64,000 bases of DNA, taken from assembly GCA_945863885.1 (NCBI GenBank), contig CAMAZY010000002.1, positions 99,367 to 163,366 of the forward strand, in the 5' to 3' direction. The notes beneath the pieces were generated by a model that was given only the letters and a program-made list of their open reading frames with translations, was not told the DNA's origin and did not search any database. This document shows, in pieces, positions 1 to 7,762 of the stretch; position 1 is the stretch's first letter, and every line of letters begins with the position of its first letter. The stretch comes from an uncultured Clostridia bacterium (GTDB lineage Bacteria > Bacillota > Clostridia > Oscillospirales > Acutalibacteraceae). The position numbers and the translations under genes are program-made.

Positions 1-1
1 G

Positions 2-556
2 CTGGTTCCCGTGTGGTATCTGCTGACGCTGTACGGCGAGGCTTTGCCGGAATGGTTAAAATTTGTGCTCGTCAATGAGCCGGCGGATGTTCCGCTGATT
101 ATTCAGCTTCTTGTTATTGAATTTGTCATCGACACACTGCGGCTTGCGTCCCTCAACACCCCAAGTGCCCTGAGCAATTCCTTTTCCGTTGTCGGTGCGC
201 TCGTGCTCGGCGAATTTGCCGTGTCCTCGGGTTGGTTTGTGTCGGAGGTTGTGTTGTTCATGGCGTTTTCGGCAATTTCGAATTTCACACAGCCAAGCTA
301 TGAACTCGGCTATGCTATCAAAATCTTCCGGGTCATGCTGCTGATCCTGATTGCCTTGTTCCGGTTGTGGGGACTGATTGCCGGGCTTGTAATCGTGCTT
401 CTGGTAATCGCTACAACGAAAACGGTGACCGGTTACACCTATCTTTATCCGCTGATTCCGTTTAATTGGGACGCTCTTTCGGGGCTTTTAATCCGCAAGA
501 GCCTTCGAAGCACAACGAAACCTTGCAAGAACGACGACCTTTCACAGGGCAACTGA
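2..556 (+). CDS. Spore germination protein, GerA/SpoVAF family (C-terminal part)
   Basis: The reading frame is open from the first bases, so the N-terminal half lies outside the window. The visible ~184 residues are very hydrophobic, with about four or five membrane segments. They end in the GerA-type C-terminal pattern YLYPLIPFNWDALSGLLIR followed by a short basic tail. GerA/GerK A-subunits and SpoVAF sit in the spore inner membrane and take part in nutrient-triggered germination. Sequence alone cannot separate SpoVAF from a GerA A-subunit because the N-terminal domain and upstream neighbours are missing. A strong hairpin follows directly, so this is the last gene of its transcript. Together with sigK at 26.6 kb it marks the organism as a spore former. 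Confidence 0.8.
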   Translation: MVPVWYLLTLYGEALPEWLKFVLVNEPADVPLIIQLLVIEFVIDTLRLASLNTPSALSNSFSVVGALVLGEFAVSSGWFVSEVVLFMAFSAISNFTQPSYELGYAIKIFRVMLLILIALFRLWGLIAGLVIVLLVIATTKTVTGYTYLYPLIPFNWDALSGLLIRKSLRSTTKPCKNDDLSQGN

Positions 557-561
557 ATATG

Positions 562-594
562 AAAAACAGGAGTTGGCGTGGAACTCCTGTTTTT
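562..594. terminator. Bidirectional intrinsic terminator
   Basis: A perfect 13-bp inverted repeat (AAAAACAGGAGTT / AACTCCTGTTTTT, 7-nt loop) lies between the convergent germination gene and pdp. The A/T ends give a U-run on both strands. Confidence 0.9.
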
Positions 595-597
595 GGC

Positions 598-1899
598 TTA
601 TCTCATTACATCATAAATCAGCGGCTTTGCGACCGGCTTTTCCTTGGAAAACTTCAGTGCAGACAAAAGCATTCTTTCGCTTTCGTCAAGGCTGTCGGCG
701 TTGTTGGTATAAAGCCGGGCGAGCACTTCGCCTTTTTTGACTTCTTCGCCGGTCTTTTTCTCTAAGATGATCCCTGCTGTATAGTCAATCACATCTTCCT
801 TGGTTTTGCGTCCGGCACCGAGGACAACGCTTGAAAGCCCGATTGTCTCCGCATTCATCGACGAAATATAGCTGTCAGCAGGGGAGGGCACCTCACGGTA
901 AAACGCTGCCTTTTTGAATCTATCTGTATTTTCAATCAGCGAAGTATCGCCGCCCTGCGCCTTTACGAGCGCTTTAAAGGCTTCGTATGCTGAACCGTCC
1001 GACAGCGACCGTCTGACCTGTTTTTCGGCTTCATCAAGTGAAATAGCCTTGGCAAGTGAAAGAATATTTGAGGCGAGGACAACGCATACCTCGGTCAAGT
1101 CGGACTGAACGCCGCCCTTGAGCACGTCAACGGCTTCAATGACCTCAAGCGTGTTGCCGATGTTCTTGCCGAGCGGGGTGTCCATGTCCGAGAGCACCGC
1201 CGCCATCTTTCTGCCGTTTGCTTTGCCGATATCAATCATCTTTTGAGAAAGTGCTTTGGCTTCATCAAGCGTTTTCATGAAAGCACCCGAGCCGGCCTTG
1301 ACGTCGAGCACGATACATTCGGCTCCGGCGGCGAGTTTCTTGCTCATGATGCTTGACGCAATCAGCGGAATACTGCCGACCGTCGCCGTGGCGTCCCGAA
1401 GTCCGTATATGATTTTGTCCGCCGGGGCAAGGTTGCCCGTCTGACCGGTAACGCATATCCCGATTTCGTTGACCTGACAGATAAACTCCTCAGGCGACAG
1501 CGAAACCCGAAAGCCGTCAATCGCCTCAAGCTTGTCAACCGTTCCGCCGGTGTGCCCAAGACCTCTGCCGCTCAATTTCGCAATTTTAACGCCGCAGGAA
1601 GCCACAATCGGAGCGACAATCAGCGTGGTCTTATCTCCGACGCCGCCCGTGCTGTGCTTGTCGGCGGTGATACCCTGTATCGAAGACAGGTCAAGCATGT
1701 CGCCCGAGTGCGCCATTTCATTCGTCAGCGTAATCATTTCCCGGTCGGTCATGCCGTTGAGGTAAATCGCCATCAATAGGGCAGTGGTCTGATAATCTAC
1801 AATCGACTTGTCAGTGCAGCCCCTGACGAAAAAGGCGATTTCTTCGTCCGTAAGTTCGAATCCGTCACGCTTTTTAGCGATGATGTCATAAATTCTCAT
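598..1899 (-). CDS. pdp: Pyrimidine-nucleoside phosphorylase
   Basis: This 433-residue protein would catalyse phosphorolysis of uridine/thymidine/deoxyuridine to base plus (deoxy)ribose-1-phosphate in the cytoplasm, for nucleoside salvage. The family signature SGRGLGHTGGTVDKLEAI is present at about residues 108-125, and KHSTGGVGDKTT (about 81-92) contributes to the phosphate site. Length matches the Pdp/DeoA family (430-440). The Firmicute setting favours the broad-specificity Pdp over thymidine-specific DeoA, which is inference. The ATG overlaps the stop of the upstream Bfd-like gene as ATGA, implying translational coupling. Confidence 0.93.
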   Translation of the reverse strand: MRIYDIIAKKRDGFELTDEEIAFFVRGCTDKSIVDYQTTALLMAIYLNGMTDREMITLTNEMAHSGDMLDLSSIQGITADKHSTGGVGDKTTLIVAPIVASCGVKIAKLSGRGLGHTGGTVDKLEAIDGFRVSLSPEEFICQVNEIGICVTGQTGNLAPADKIIYGLRDATATVGSIPLIASSIMSKKLAAGAECIVLDVKAGSGAFMKTLDEAKALSQKMIDIGKANGRKMAAVLSDMDTPLGKNIGNTLEVIEAVDVLKGGVQSDLTEVCVVLASNILSLAKAISLDEAEKQVRRSLSDGSAYEAFKALVKAQGGDTSLIENTDRFKKAAFYREVPSPADSYISSMNAETIGLSSVVLGAGRKTKEDVIDYTAGIILEKKTGEEVKKGEVLARLYTNNADSLDESERMLLSALKFSKEKPVAKPLIYDVMR

Positions 1900-2090
1900 G
1901 GTCTGTCTCCTTGTTCTTCCTTAATGTCTCGGATAAGATACTCAAGAAATTCTTTACATTTTCCGCAGCCTTTGCCTGCACCGGTAACATCCATAACCTG
2001 CTGCAAAGTGTCTGCGCCGTTTTGAACGGCATCCTCAATCATGCCGTATGTGACATTTTTACAGTGACACGCTTCTTTGTTGCGATTCAA
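1896..2090 (-). CDS. Bfd-like (2Fe-2S)-binding protein
   Basis: A 64-residue protein beginning at a TTG codon with a good AAGGAAGG ribosome-binding site about 9 nt upstream. The frame stays open further upstream, but that extension would run into the preceding GNAT gene and lacks a credible start. It carries the BFD pattern CHCxxVT near the N-terminus and GKGCGKC about 30 residues later, four cysteines that bind a [2Fe-2S] cluster in this fold. BFD domains mediate electron transfer, as in bacterioferritin-associated ferredoxin, or occur as modules in other redox enzymes. Small stand-alone copies are common in Clostridia, usually with unknown partners. It overlaps pdp by 4 nt; no functional link between the two is obvious. 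Confidence 0.8.
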   Translation of the reverse strand: MNRNKEACHCKNVTYGMIEDAVQNGADTLQQVMDVTGAGKGCGKCKEFLEYLIRDIKEEQGDRP

Positions 2091-2152
2091 AGTATTGTCC
2101 TTCCTTTTTCTCAAGAATACTGCTTCGAAACTGCAGTATGATAAATCGGTAG

Positions 2153-2704
2153 TTATCGCTCCGACTTTAACAACGCATAGTAACATGCATCACAGATGCC
2201 CTGATTATTCCAATCAGAGCTTCGTAAAGTTCCCTCGTACTTCATTCCACATTTTTGCATAACTTTACCGGAATTGGGATTTCTTGGGTCATGTCTTGAT
2301 TCAATACGGTTGACTTCAACTTTTTCAAAGAAGTAATCCATAACAGCTTTTAGTGCCTCAGAAGTGATTCCTTTATGCCACCAATTTCTTCCGATACAAT
2401 ATCCGATATGGACCATAGATACCTCTTCATTCATATGAACTGCGGAGATACCGCCGATTGGTTCGTCACCGTGTTCTTTTAAAACGATACCCCACTGATA
2501 GAACTTTTCATCCGTATAGGAGTTTACCCAATCTTCTGTAACAGATTTACTGACATCAATACTTGTATGTGTAGGCCACATTAAATATTTTGTAACCTCA
2601 TCATCTGAAGCCCAGTTTTTGTACATTGCATCGGCATCTTCGATGATAAATCTTCTTAAAATCAATCTTTCGGTTTCTAACCTTTGTGTTCCACAATGTT
2701 TCAT
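2153..2704 (-). CDS. GNAT N-acetyltransferase, RimJ/RimL-like
   Basis: A 183-residue single-domain acetyltransferase of the RimJ/RimL type. The N-terminal TERLILRRF is the usual opening of the family, and GYCIGRNWWHKGITSEA (about residues 120-136) is the acetyl-CoA-binding motif A region. NxxSxKVMxKCGM near the C-terminus is the motif-B hallmark. Such proteins acetylate alpha-amino groups of ribosomal proteins or small amines; the substrate here cannot be predicted. The gene is AT-richer than pdp and is the leftmost member of an accessory block of minus-strand genes. A half copy of a MITE-like element lies about 45 bp upstream of its start. Confidence 0.88.
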   Translation of the reverse strand: MKHCGTQRLETERLILRRFIIEDADAMYKNWASDDEVTKYLMWPTHTSIDVSKSVTEDWVNSYTDEKFYQWGIVLKEHGDEPIGGISAVHMNEEVSMVHIGYCIGRNWWHKGITSEALKAVMDYFFEKVEVNRIESRHDPRNPNSGKVMQKCGMKYEGTLRSSDWNNQGICDACYYALLKSER

Positions 2705-2744
2705 ATGCTTTATCCTTTCCTATATAAATCCGAATTTGTTGCTT

Positions 2745-2800
2745 GAAAACCTCTGAATAAATCACAGCATACACTTTGATGAATTTGATTGTAGCTTGCT
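2745..2800. repeat. Half copy of the MITE-like element seen whole at 42.0 kb
   Basis: The stretch beginning AACCTCTGAATAAATC and continuing CAGCATACACTTTGATG matches the reverse complement of the right end of the 42022-42193 element with few mismatches. Only that end is recognisable. As at mazF, the terminal repeat faces the start of the neighbouring gene, here the GNAT. Confidence 0.65.
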
Positions 2801-2806
2801 TTCTTT

Positions 2807-3267
2807 CTATATCTTACACAAAACCACCGCGAAAATCAACAAAAAAAGAAGCCGGAAGCCCGTCTTCTTTGTCGCTGTGATAAACTGAAAGCTTGCGTCT
2901 GAACTTTTCTGCCACAACCGAGTGTTGTACTCCTTTTTCCGTGTCAGAAAAACGCCGACGATCGCCCAAACAGGATAAACGGTGCCGATCTTACAAACAG
3001 CCATTCAAAGGCGTGAAAGGCTGTTGAGACAACAGCGGTTTCCAGGTCACTGAAATCCCAGTGTAAATAAGGACTTTTGATAATGATCAAGACTACAGCA
3101 ATCATGACAATAACCGCATATAAGCAGACCATCAGCCAATGGAGTGTTTTACTGAATTCCGAATTTTTGCCTTGTGTTTTACGTTCAATAGTTGCAACTT
3201 TACTCTCGTATATATTTTGTGTCACTATCCGGAATGCCTGTTTCATCGGAAATATATCGTTCAACAC
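2807..3267 (-). pseudogene. Small membrane protein, apparently frameshifted
   Basis: From about 3267 one frame encodes a basic N-terminus, a strong membrane segment (WLMVCLYAVIVMIAVVLIII) and then FEWLFVRSAPFILFG before a stop at 2944. The sensible continuation, AIVGVFLTRKKEYN, a second membrane segment with a positive stop-transfer, lies in the adjacent frame from about 2965. That frame then reads through the neighbouring terminator repeat. A one-base indel near 2960-2970 would join the halves into a two-segment membrane protein of about 110-120 residues. The start is unclear: GTG 3267 overlaps the end of the monooxygenase gene by 68 nt. It could also be a genuine shorter protein or noncoding. 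No family recognised. Confidence 0.4.
2809..2870 (-). repeat. Terminator-bearing 62-bp repeat, copy 1
   Basis: First of three direct repeats (others at 3575-3636 and 5074-5134). All begin ATATCTTACACA on the plus strand, pass through a CCGCCG-like core and AAAATCAA, and end in a GAAGCCGGAA...CTTC hairpin. Read on the minus strand it is a GC hairpin followed by a T-run, so it works as an intrinsic terminator for the minus-strand gene just upstream, followed by a conserved ~30-bp tail that a terminator alone does not need. Confidence 0.75.
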
Positions 3268-3532
3268 GCATATGCAAATCGTATTTTTCTCGCAGTTCCA
3301 TTATCGTTTTCATCATGGGAGAAGCGTGATGTAAGTCGATTGCCGCTTGTGATTCCCAGCTGTCAATCAGCAACACCGTTTCCGGTTCATCCATTTTTAT
3401 GAAGTAATCATATTTAAGGTTTCCGTGTTCGTTTTTAATCAGTTGCACTGTTCCGCTTGATACCATTTCTTCGGCAAATGCTCTCGCTGCGCCGTTTTTT
3501 CCTGTATAATACAAATTTACTGTAATAGCCAT
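3200..3532 (-). CDS. Antibiotic biosynthesis monooxygenase (ABM) family protein
   Basis: A 110-residue protein with ATG preceded by GGAGG. The size, the DSWESQAAIDLHHASP region (about residues 60-75) and the alternating strand/helix pattern match the dimeric alpha+beta ABM barrel seen in YgiN-like quinol monooxygenases and heme-degrading homologues. Members oxidise quinols or polyketides or protect against reactive compounds, and most stand-alone bacterial copies have no assigned substrate. It sits in the AT-rich accessory block, directly after the AraC-gene terminator repeat, and is followed by the broken membrane-protein gene. Confidence 0.8.
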   Translation of the reverse strand: MAITVNLYYTGKNGAARAFAEEMVSSGTVQLIKNEHGNLKYDYFIKMDEPETVLLIDSWESQAAIDLHHASPMMKTIMELREKYDLHMRVERYISDETGIPDSDTKYIRE

Positions 3533-3574
3533 TTCTATCCTCCATAATTTTTGATTTTTCCATGCTTTACTCCT

Positions 3575-3636
3575 ATATCTTACACAAACCCGCCGTGAAA
3601 ATCAATAAAAAAGAAGCCGGAAGCTCCGACTTCTTT
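3575..3636 (-). repeat. Terminator-bearing 62-bp repeat, copy 2
   Basis: Second copy. On the minus strand it gives a 9-bp stem (GAAGTCGGA / TCCGGCTTC, with one G-U pair) followed by six T, 31 bp beyond the AraC-family stop codon, then the conserved tail ending TGTGTAAGATAT. Confidence 0.8.
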
Positions 3637-3666
3637 CTTGCGATATTCAATTTGATGAACCGTAGT

Positions 3667-4539
3667 TTATTCTTTTATCGGTAACAGCTCAATATAGCCC
3701 CGTGTGCCGATCGGTTCAAGCTGAATTTTCGGATTCGAGTCATCCCACTGATATCCGATAACAGTCGGGTCGTACTTCTTCTCGGATTCCCATATATCGG
3801 TAATCGCCTGCTCGAAGTCTTCTTCCTTGAACGGCTCTCCCTGGAACATCAGGTACTTTGAGGCCGGAAGCTCTATGACATCAAAGCCGTCCGGAATTTC
3901 TCCGCAATAGTCCTCGGACACCTCGACACCCTGCACATATTCACTGGTGCCCGGTTTGATATACGCTTTCGGCAGCCACAAACAAACCGGCTCACCGCAA
4001 AGAGATTTCATGCTGACCAGCATGCCCCAGACATCGCATCCGACTTCCTCACAATACGACCAATACTCTGTGGCGGTTTTTCCCCGTTTCACAATAACCT
4101 TTCTTTCGGGCTTGTCAATTACCTGAATAAAAACATTTTTTGCGCTCATAGTCGTTTCTTTCCTTTCTAAAAATCTGAATTTTACGCCGTAAGGAGTAAA
4201 AAGAGGCAAGGGGACGGGGTTGGCGGAGTATTCACTTGGATTGTAGCCGAACTCTTTCCGAAAAGCGCGCTGATATCCGTCAACGCTTCCGAAACCGAAG
4301 TCAAGGGCGACATCCAGGATTTTTACGTCCTCATCCCGTAATCTGAGAGCGGATTGCTTTAACCGTAGCTTTCTGGTGTATTCAGCCGGCGTTACACCCG
4401 TATATTCCAGGAACAATCGTCTTGCATACCAGGGTGAAAATAACGATGCCTTTGCAATATCGGCAAAGGAAATCTTTTCACACAGGTGCTTCTCGATATA
4501 CTCCTGCATTCGCTGAACGGCATCAATCTGTTCGAGCAT
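3667..4539 (-). CDS. AraC-family regulator with GyrI-like effector domain
   Basis: 290 residues. The first ~105 form an AraC/XylS DNA-binding domain: two helix-turn-helix units, with the second-helix signature ALDFGFGSVDGYQRAFRKEF and GYNPSEY at about residues 78-103. From about residue 130 a GyrI-like/BacT-type small-molecule-binding domain follows, with a W-rich VWGMLVS region and a C-terminal GYIELLPI strand. This order is that of Rob/TipA-like multidrug-sensing activators. The ligand cannot be deduced. Genes just downstream (monooxygenase, membrane protein) or upstream (glyoxalase) are plausible targets, which is inference. Confidence 0.88.
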   Translation of the reverse strand: MLEQIDAVQRMQEYIEKHLCEKISFADIAKASLFSPWYARRLFLEYTGVTPAEYTRKLRLKQSALRLRDEDVKILDVALDFGFGSVDGYQRAFRKEFGYNPSEYSANPVPLPLFTPYGVKFRFLERKETTMSAKNVFIQVIDKPERKVIVKRGKTATEYWSYCEEVGCDVWGMLVSMKSLCGEPVCLWLPKAYIKPGTSEYVQGVEVSEDYCGEIPDGFDVIELPASKYLMFQGEPFKEEDFEQAITDIWESEKKYDPTVIGYQWDDSNPKIQLEPIGTRGYIELLPIKE

Positions 4540-4663
4540 CTTCTCATCTCCTTTACAACTGCATTTTACAACAATGCGATAAGGATTCTCTCGACTATTT
4601 TTGCTATTATGCTTTTCTGTTTTATGATGTGTAATTCGATAAGCCGGAAGTTGTCATGCCATA

Positions 4664-5026
4664 TTACACAGGTGTTCCTACTTCAATCAGATTTCCGTCA
4701 GGATCATAAAATCTGACCACCTTTTGCCCCCAACTATGTGTCATCAGGTGATTGACGTATTCGGTTTCAGGGTAAAGCGTCTCAAGACGCTCTACAAATT
4801 GTTCTATGTCAGGCTCTTCAAAATATAATTCAGACTGATTACTCTTTGAAATTATGCTTCTATTTGTAAACTGTTCCCAGTAACCCGATTCCTGTAAATA
4901 CAAGTTATTCGTCAATTCCATATTTCCACCGTTATCTTGAAGCAGTTGAAATCCAAACATATCATTATAGAACTTTAGAGCACGGTTACAATCTTTTACA
5001 ACAATAAGCGTTCCTTTGTATTTCAT
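4664..5026 (-). CDS. Glyoxalase/bleomycin-resistance (VOC) family protein
   Basis: 120 residues from an ATG preceded by GGAGGAG at 6-nt spacing. A longer reading through the upstream terminator repeat was rejected. The vicinal-oxygen-chelate fold is recognised from the N-terminal beta-alpha module (VVKDCNRALKFYNDMFGFQ) and the C-terminal RFYDPDGNLIEVG signature, whose Glu is the usual metal ligand. VOC proteins include glyoxalase I, antibiotic-binding proteins and dioxygenases; the specific activity is not predictable. It is encoded just upstream of the AraC/GyrI regulator on the same strand. Confidence 0.85.
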   Translation of the reverse strand: MKYKGTLIVVKDCNRALKFYNDMFGFQLLQDNGGNMELTNNLYLQESGYWEQFTNRSIISKSNQSELYFEEPDIEQFVERLETLYPETEYVNHLMTHSWGQKVVRFYDPDGNLIEVGTPV

Positions 5027-5073
5027 GTATGTTCTCCTCCTCAAATTCCGATTTGCCGGATAGTTTTCCACAA

Positions 5074-5134
5074 ATATCTTACACAATCCCGCCGCAAAAA
5101 TCAACAAAAAGAAGCCGGAACCCCGACTTCCTTT
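5074..5134 (-). repeat. Terminator-bearing 62-bp repeat, copy 3
   Basis: Third direct copy. Minus-strand stem GAAGTCGGGG / CCGGCTTC followed by TTTTTG, about 70 bp beyond the stop of the unknown gene at 5204. The tail is conserved with copies 1 and 2. Confidence 0.8.
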
Positions 5135-5203
5135 ATCCTTAGCAAAAATCAATGATGCTACACATTGTAGAAGATTTTTTTAGTTGATTTTAACTCATGT
5201 GCC

Positions 5204-5503
5204 TTAAATCTTATCTTTAATATAATTCTCATATTCTTTTGGGATTCCGATATTATATTTTTCATAATAATGAATAAAATCAAGAGGAAATATAAAATCA
5301 CCGTCTTCGATAATACCGGCTTGCTCAATTATCTGCCCGTCAAAAATATCTACAACGGACATAGGTACTATCGCTGAAATCGGAAGCGCTTTGATATACT
5401 GCAATATCTCAGTTTTTGAAAGGTCATTGATTATCCTTTTGTATGATTTAAAATCATCACAACATTTGCCATACTTCATTCCCTTAAAAAAGCCAAAGTA
5501 CAT
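5204..5503 (-). CDS. Hypothetical protein, 99 aa
   Basis: I do not recognise this protein. It is 99 residues, soluble, with no signal peptide or membrane segment. It is rich in Ile, Tyr, Asp and Lys, and has a run of beta-like segments (VPMSVVDIFDGQIIEQAGIIEDG). The gene is markedly AT-rich compared with the flanking dehydrogenase gene. It has only a weak AAGAAG ribosome-binding site, and a terminator repeat follows it. The size and composition would fit an accessory protein such as an immunity or SMI1/KNR4-like protein, but no diagnostic motif supports that. Confidence 0.6.
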   Translation of the reverse strand: MYFGFFKGMKYGKCCDDFKSYKRIINDLSKTEILQYIKALPISAIVPMSVVDIFDGQIIEQAGIIEDGDFIFPLDFIHYYEKYNIGIPKEYENYIKDKI

Positions 5504-5526
5504 TACTATATCACTTCTTTTTTAGC

Positions 5527-6549
5527 TTAAAATATCACGCCTCTGAACTCCTCGAGATTATCGGAGGTTATTTTTCTTTCGCCTCTTTCAATTTCGTGAA
5601 TCATTTCGGTCAGCTTGTGATTGACCGGAGTGGGTACGCCGTATTCGTCTCCCTTTTCGGCAAAGTAGCCGTTAAAGATGTCAATTTCGGTTTTTTCTCC
5701 TCGTTCAAGCGATTGTAGAGTGGAGGGCTTGACGCTTGCATACTTGAGCTTTGCTACAAGCCATACAACGTAGCGGCACAGCGAGTTGTAAACGGCATTA
5801 TCCATAATCATCAACGCTTTGTATTCAAGCATTTTGCCGTACTTCGGAACGTCAATTTTCATCGCCTTGGCAACGTGCATACCCTCTCTTGCAATCGCAA
5901 GGAAAAGCTTTCTTGCCCGAATGTCGCCGATAACCTCGCCGAGCGTTTTGCCGGTGATGGCGGAGGTGGCGTTGATGCAGGAATTGATAATCAGCTTCGA
6001 ATACTGCTGTCTTGTGATGTCGTCGGAAATCTTCGTCGGAACGATGCAGTCGAGCATACTCTTGAGATAGTCGAGTGTACCCGGGTGAAGTCCGCCGGGC
6101 ATGCCAATATACATTTCGCCGAGACTTGTCATGTCAACCTCGGTAGCCGACAGCCTTGTTGCGCCGTAGCCGAGCATACAGCCGACGGATCTGTCGTTTC
6201 CAACGATTCCGGCAAGCTCAGAAGTGCAGATACCGTTTTGCATACCGACAACAAGTGAGTTTTCTTTAAGACAGGGGAGAATATCTTTTGCTGCTTGCGC
6301 CATGCCGGCATATTTGGTCGCAATAAAGCAGATGTCAAATTTGTTGTCGCCGATTTCTTTGATTGATTTATAGCAGGTGAAGTGGACGGTGTGTTCGCCC
6401 TTCGCTCCCTTTAAGGTAAGACCCTTTTTACTGATGATTCTTTGTGTTTCCTCACTGCGGCAAAGAATGCTGATGTCATAGCCTGCTTCTTTTGTGAGAA
6501 CTGCAACGGTTGTACCGATGGCGCCTGCGCCGATGACTAACGTTTTCAT
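5527..6549 (-). CDS. 2-dehydropantoate 2-reductase family protein (ketopantoate reductase-like)
   Basis: 340 residues with an N-terminal Rossmann motif GAGAIGTTVAVLTKEAGYD, an internal VVGMQNG (about residue 100) and the C-terminal ApbA/PanE helical domain with KLIINSCINATSAITGKTLGE (Lys around 185 and Asn around 190 match the catalytic region). Ketopantoate reductase makes pantoate for coenzyme A using NADPH. No other pan genes are nearby and many paralogues act on other 2-oxo acids, so panE is not assigned. The start has GGAGG upstream. The DUF2804 gene ends 21 bp upstream on the same strand, so the pair is probably co-transcribed. Confidence 0.85.
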   Translation of the reverse strand: MKTLVIGAGAIGTTVAVLTKEAGYDISILCRSEETQRIISKKGLTLKGAKGEHTVHFTCYKSIKEIGDNKFDICFIATKYAGMAQAAKDILPCLKENSLVVGMQNGICTSELAGIVGNDRSVGCMLGYGATRLSATEVDMTSLGEMYIGMPGGLHPGTLDYLKSMLDCIVPTKISDDITRQQYSKLIINSCINATSAITGKTLGEVIGDIRARKLFLAIAREGMHVAKAMKIDVPKYGKMLEYKALMIMDNAVYNSLCRYVVWLVAKLKYASVKPSTLQSLERGEKTEIDIFNGYFAEKGDEYGVPTPVNHKLTEMIHEIERGERKITSDNLEEFRGVIF

Positions 6550-6570
6550 ATTGAACCTCCGGATATTTTA

Positions 6571-7602
6571 TTAGTATTTCATTCTTACTCTTTCTGCAAA
6601 GCACATCAGGTCTTTTACATTAAGTACCGTTCCGTCGTCAAGAACTGCCTTGCCGGTCAGTTTTCCGAATACCTGATGCTGGTCGGTTTCGATGACCTTC
6701 AGGCTGATTTTAGCTTTTCGGTCGATAACGGGCTTGAAATCCATCTCAAACCGACCGTCACTCGAGGTAAACGTCCACGGGTCGGTGTAGCTTGTTGACG
6801 GAATGTTGAATGTCACGTCGTCAAGCTTGTGCGCCACACCGTCATAGAAGAGAATATTTTCACTTGCGGCTGTTGTGTCGCCGAAGCCGTAGCCGATGTT
6901 GAAGCCAAACGGCTTGCCGTTAATGTAGCCGTTTCCGCTGCCCCAGTTCCAGGTGTTGTCGTATGTCCAGACACCTCTGCCCCAGTCAAGCGTTCCGAAA
7001 TCGGTTTCGGGGTTGAATTCGTACCGTACACCGTCAAATTCCGCATAGCCCGAGGCTCTCATGCAGTTGATTTTCTGATTGTAATAAAACGCCTTTTTGT
7101 TTTCTTTCCAAGGTGTGGCAATAACCATGGTGTCCATCGGCGGCTGTTCAAGGGTGATATCAACCTTGAGCGGCTTTTTGTCTTTAAAGTTGCGGTATTC
7201 GCCGTAGATGTGTCTCGTTCTGCCGTCGTTGACAAAGTCCATGTCAAGGGCCTTGTCGTGATAGTGAATGTCGCCGCTTTCGCTTGTTCTCGGAAGCTTG
7301 TATTTGCCCATCGGGAAGAAGTTGAGAACGGAGTTTGTGTGTTCCCACGGATTCTCGTCGTCAAAAACGAGAAGCGAAGCAGACTGCATACCGATATAGC
7401 CGTCGTCGGAGAGGGTGAGGGCGACTGCGTGCTTGTCGCAGAGAATCAGGTAATAGTCCCATTCCTTGATACGGAACTTCGGTGCGGCAATATCTTCTCT
7501 GTTATAGATTTGTATCAGGCTTTTTGACCAGCCCGGCTCGGCGAGTGTGCCGTCGGGATTTAAAAGATTGTGTCTTTCGGTTACTTCATGATTTTGTGCC
7601 AT
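6571..7602 (-). CDS. DUF2804 domain-containing protein
   Basis: 343 residues covering one DUF2804 domain, a beta-rich family of unknown function widespread in Clostridia and Actinobacteria. Conserved features seen are the N-terminal NLLNPDGTLAEPGWSKSL, the central DWGRGVWTYDNTWNWGSGNG (about residues 208-227) and FGFNIGYGFGD. No signal peptide. The large aromatic content and two-domain beta-sandwich appearance resemble lipocalin/hydroxyneurosporene-synthase-like (AttH) folds, so a role with a hydrophobic ligand is possible; this is inference. It begins with ATG after GGGAGG and is followed closely by the ketopantoate-reductase-like gene. Confidence 0.85.
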   Translation of the reverse strand: MAQNHEVTERHNLLNPDGTLAEPGWSKSLIQIYNREDIAAPKFRIKEWDYYLILCDKHAVALTLSDDGYIGMQSASLLVFDDENPWEHTNSVLNFFPMGKYKLPRTSESGDIHYHDKALDMDFVNDGRTRHIYGEYRNFKDKKPLKVDITLEQPPMDTMVIATPWKENKKAFYYNQKINCMRASGYAEFDGVRYEFNPETDFGTLDWGRGVWTYDNTWNWGSGNGYINGKPFGFNIGYGFGDTTAASENILFYDGVAHKLDDVTFNIPSTSYTDPWTFTSSDGRFEMDFKPVIDRKAKISLKVIETDQHQVFGKLTGKAVLDDGTVLNVKDLMCFAERVRMKY

Positions 7603-7762
7603 ACAAAGTGCCTCCCTGAAAAAATTTTTCTTCTGATATACTATACAACAAAAAAGCTGAAGAATAAAGCAATTTTGTAAAATTTATTAAAATCTACAAA
7701 AATTATAAGTGATATTTGTTGATTTTTCCGCATCTAAAGTGTTTAAGGAAAGAATGAAGGAT

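Noticed and set aside
2091..2186. Upstream extension of the Bfd-like protein
   Set aside because: It overlaps the GNAT gene by 34 nt, lacks a ribosome-binding site and has no family similarity; the TTG start fits the domain length.
5027..5152. N-terminal extension of the glyoxalase gene
   Set aside because: It reads through the terminator repeat; the internal ATG has an excellent ribosome-binding site and the domain begins there.
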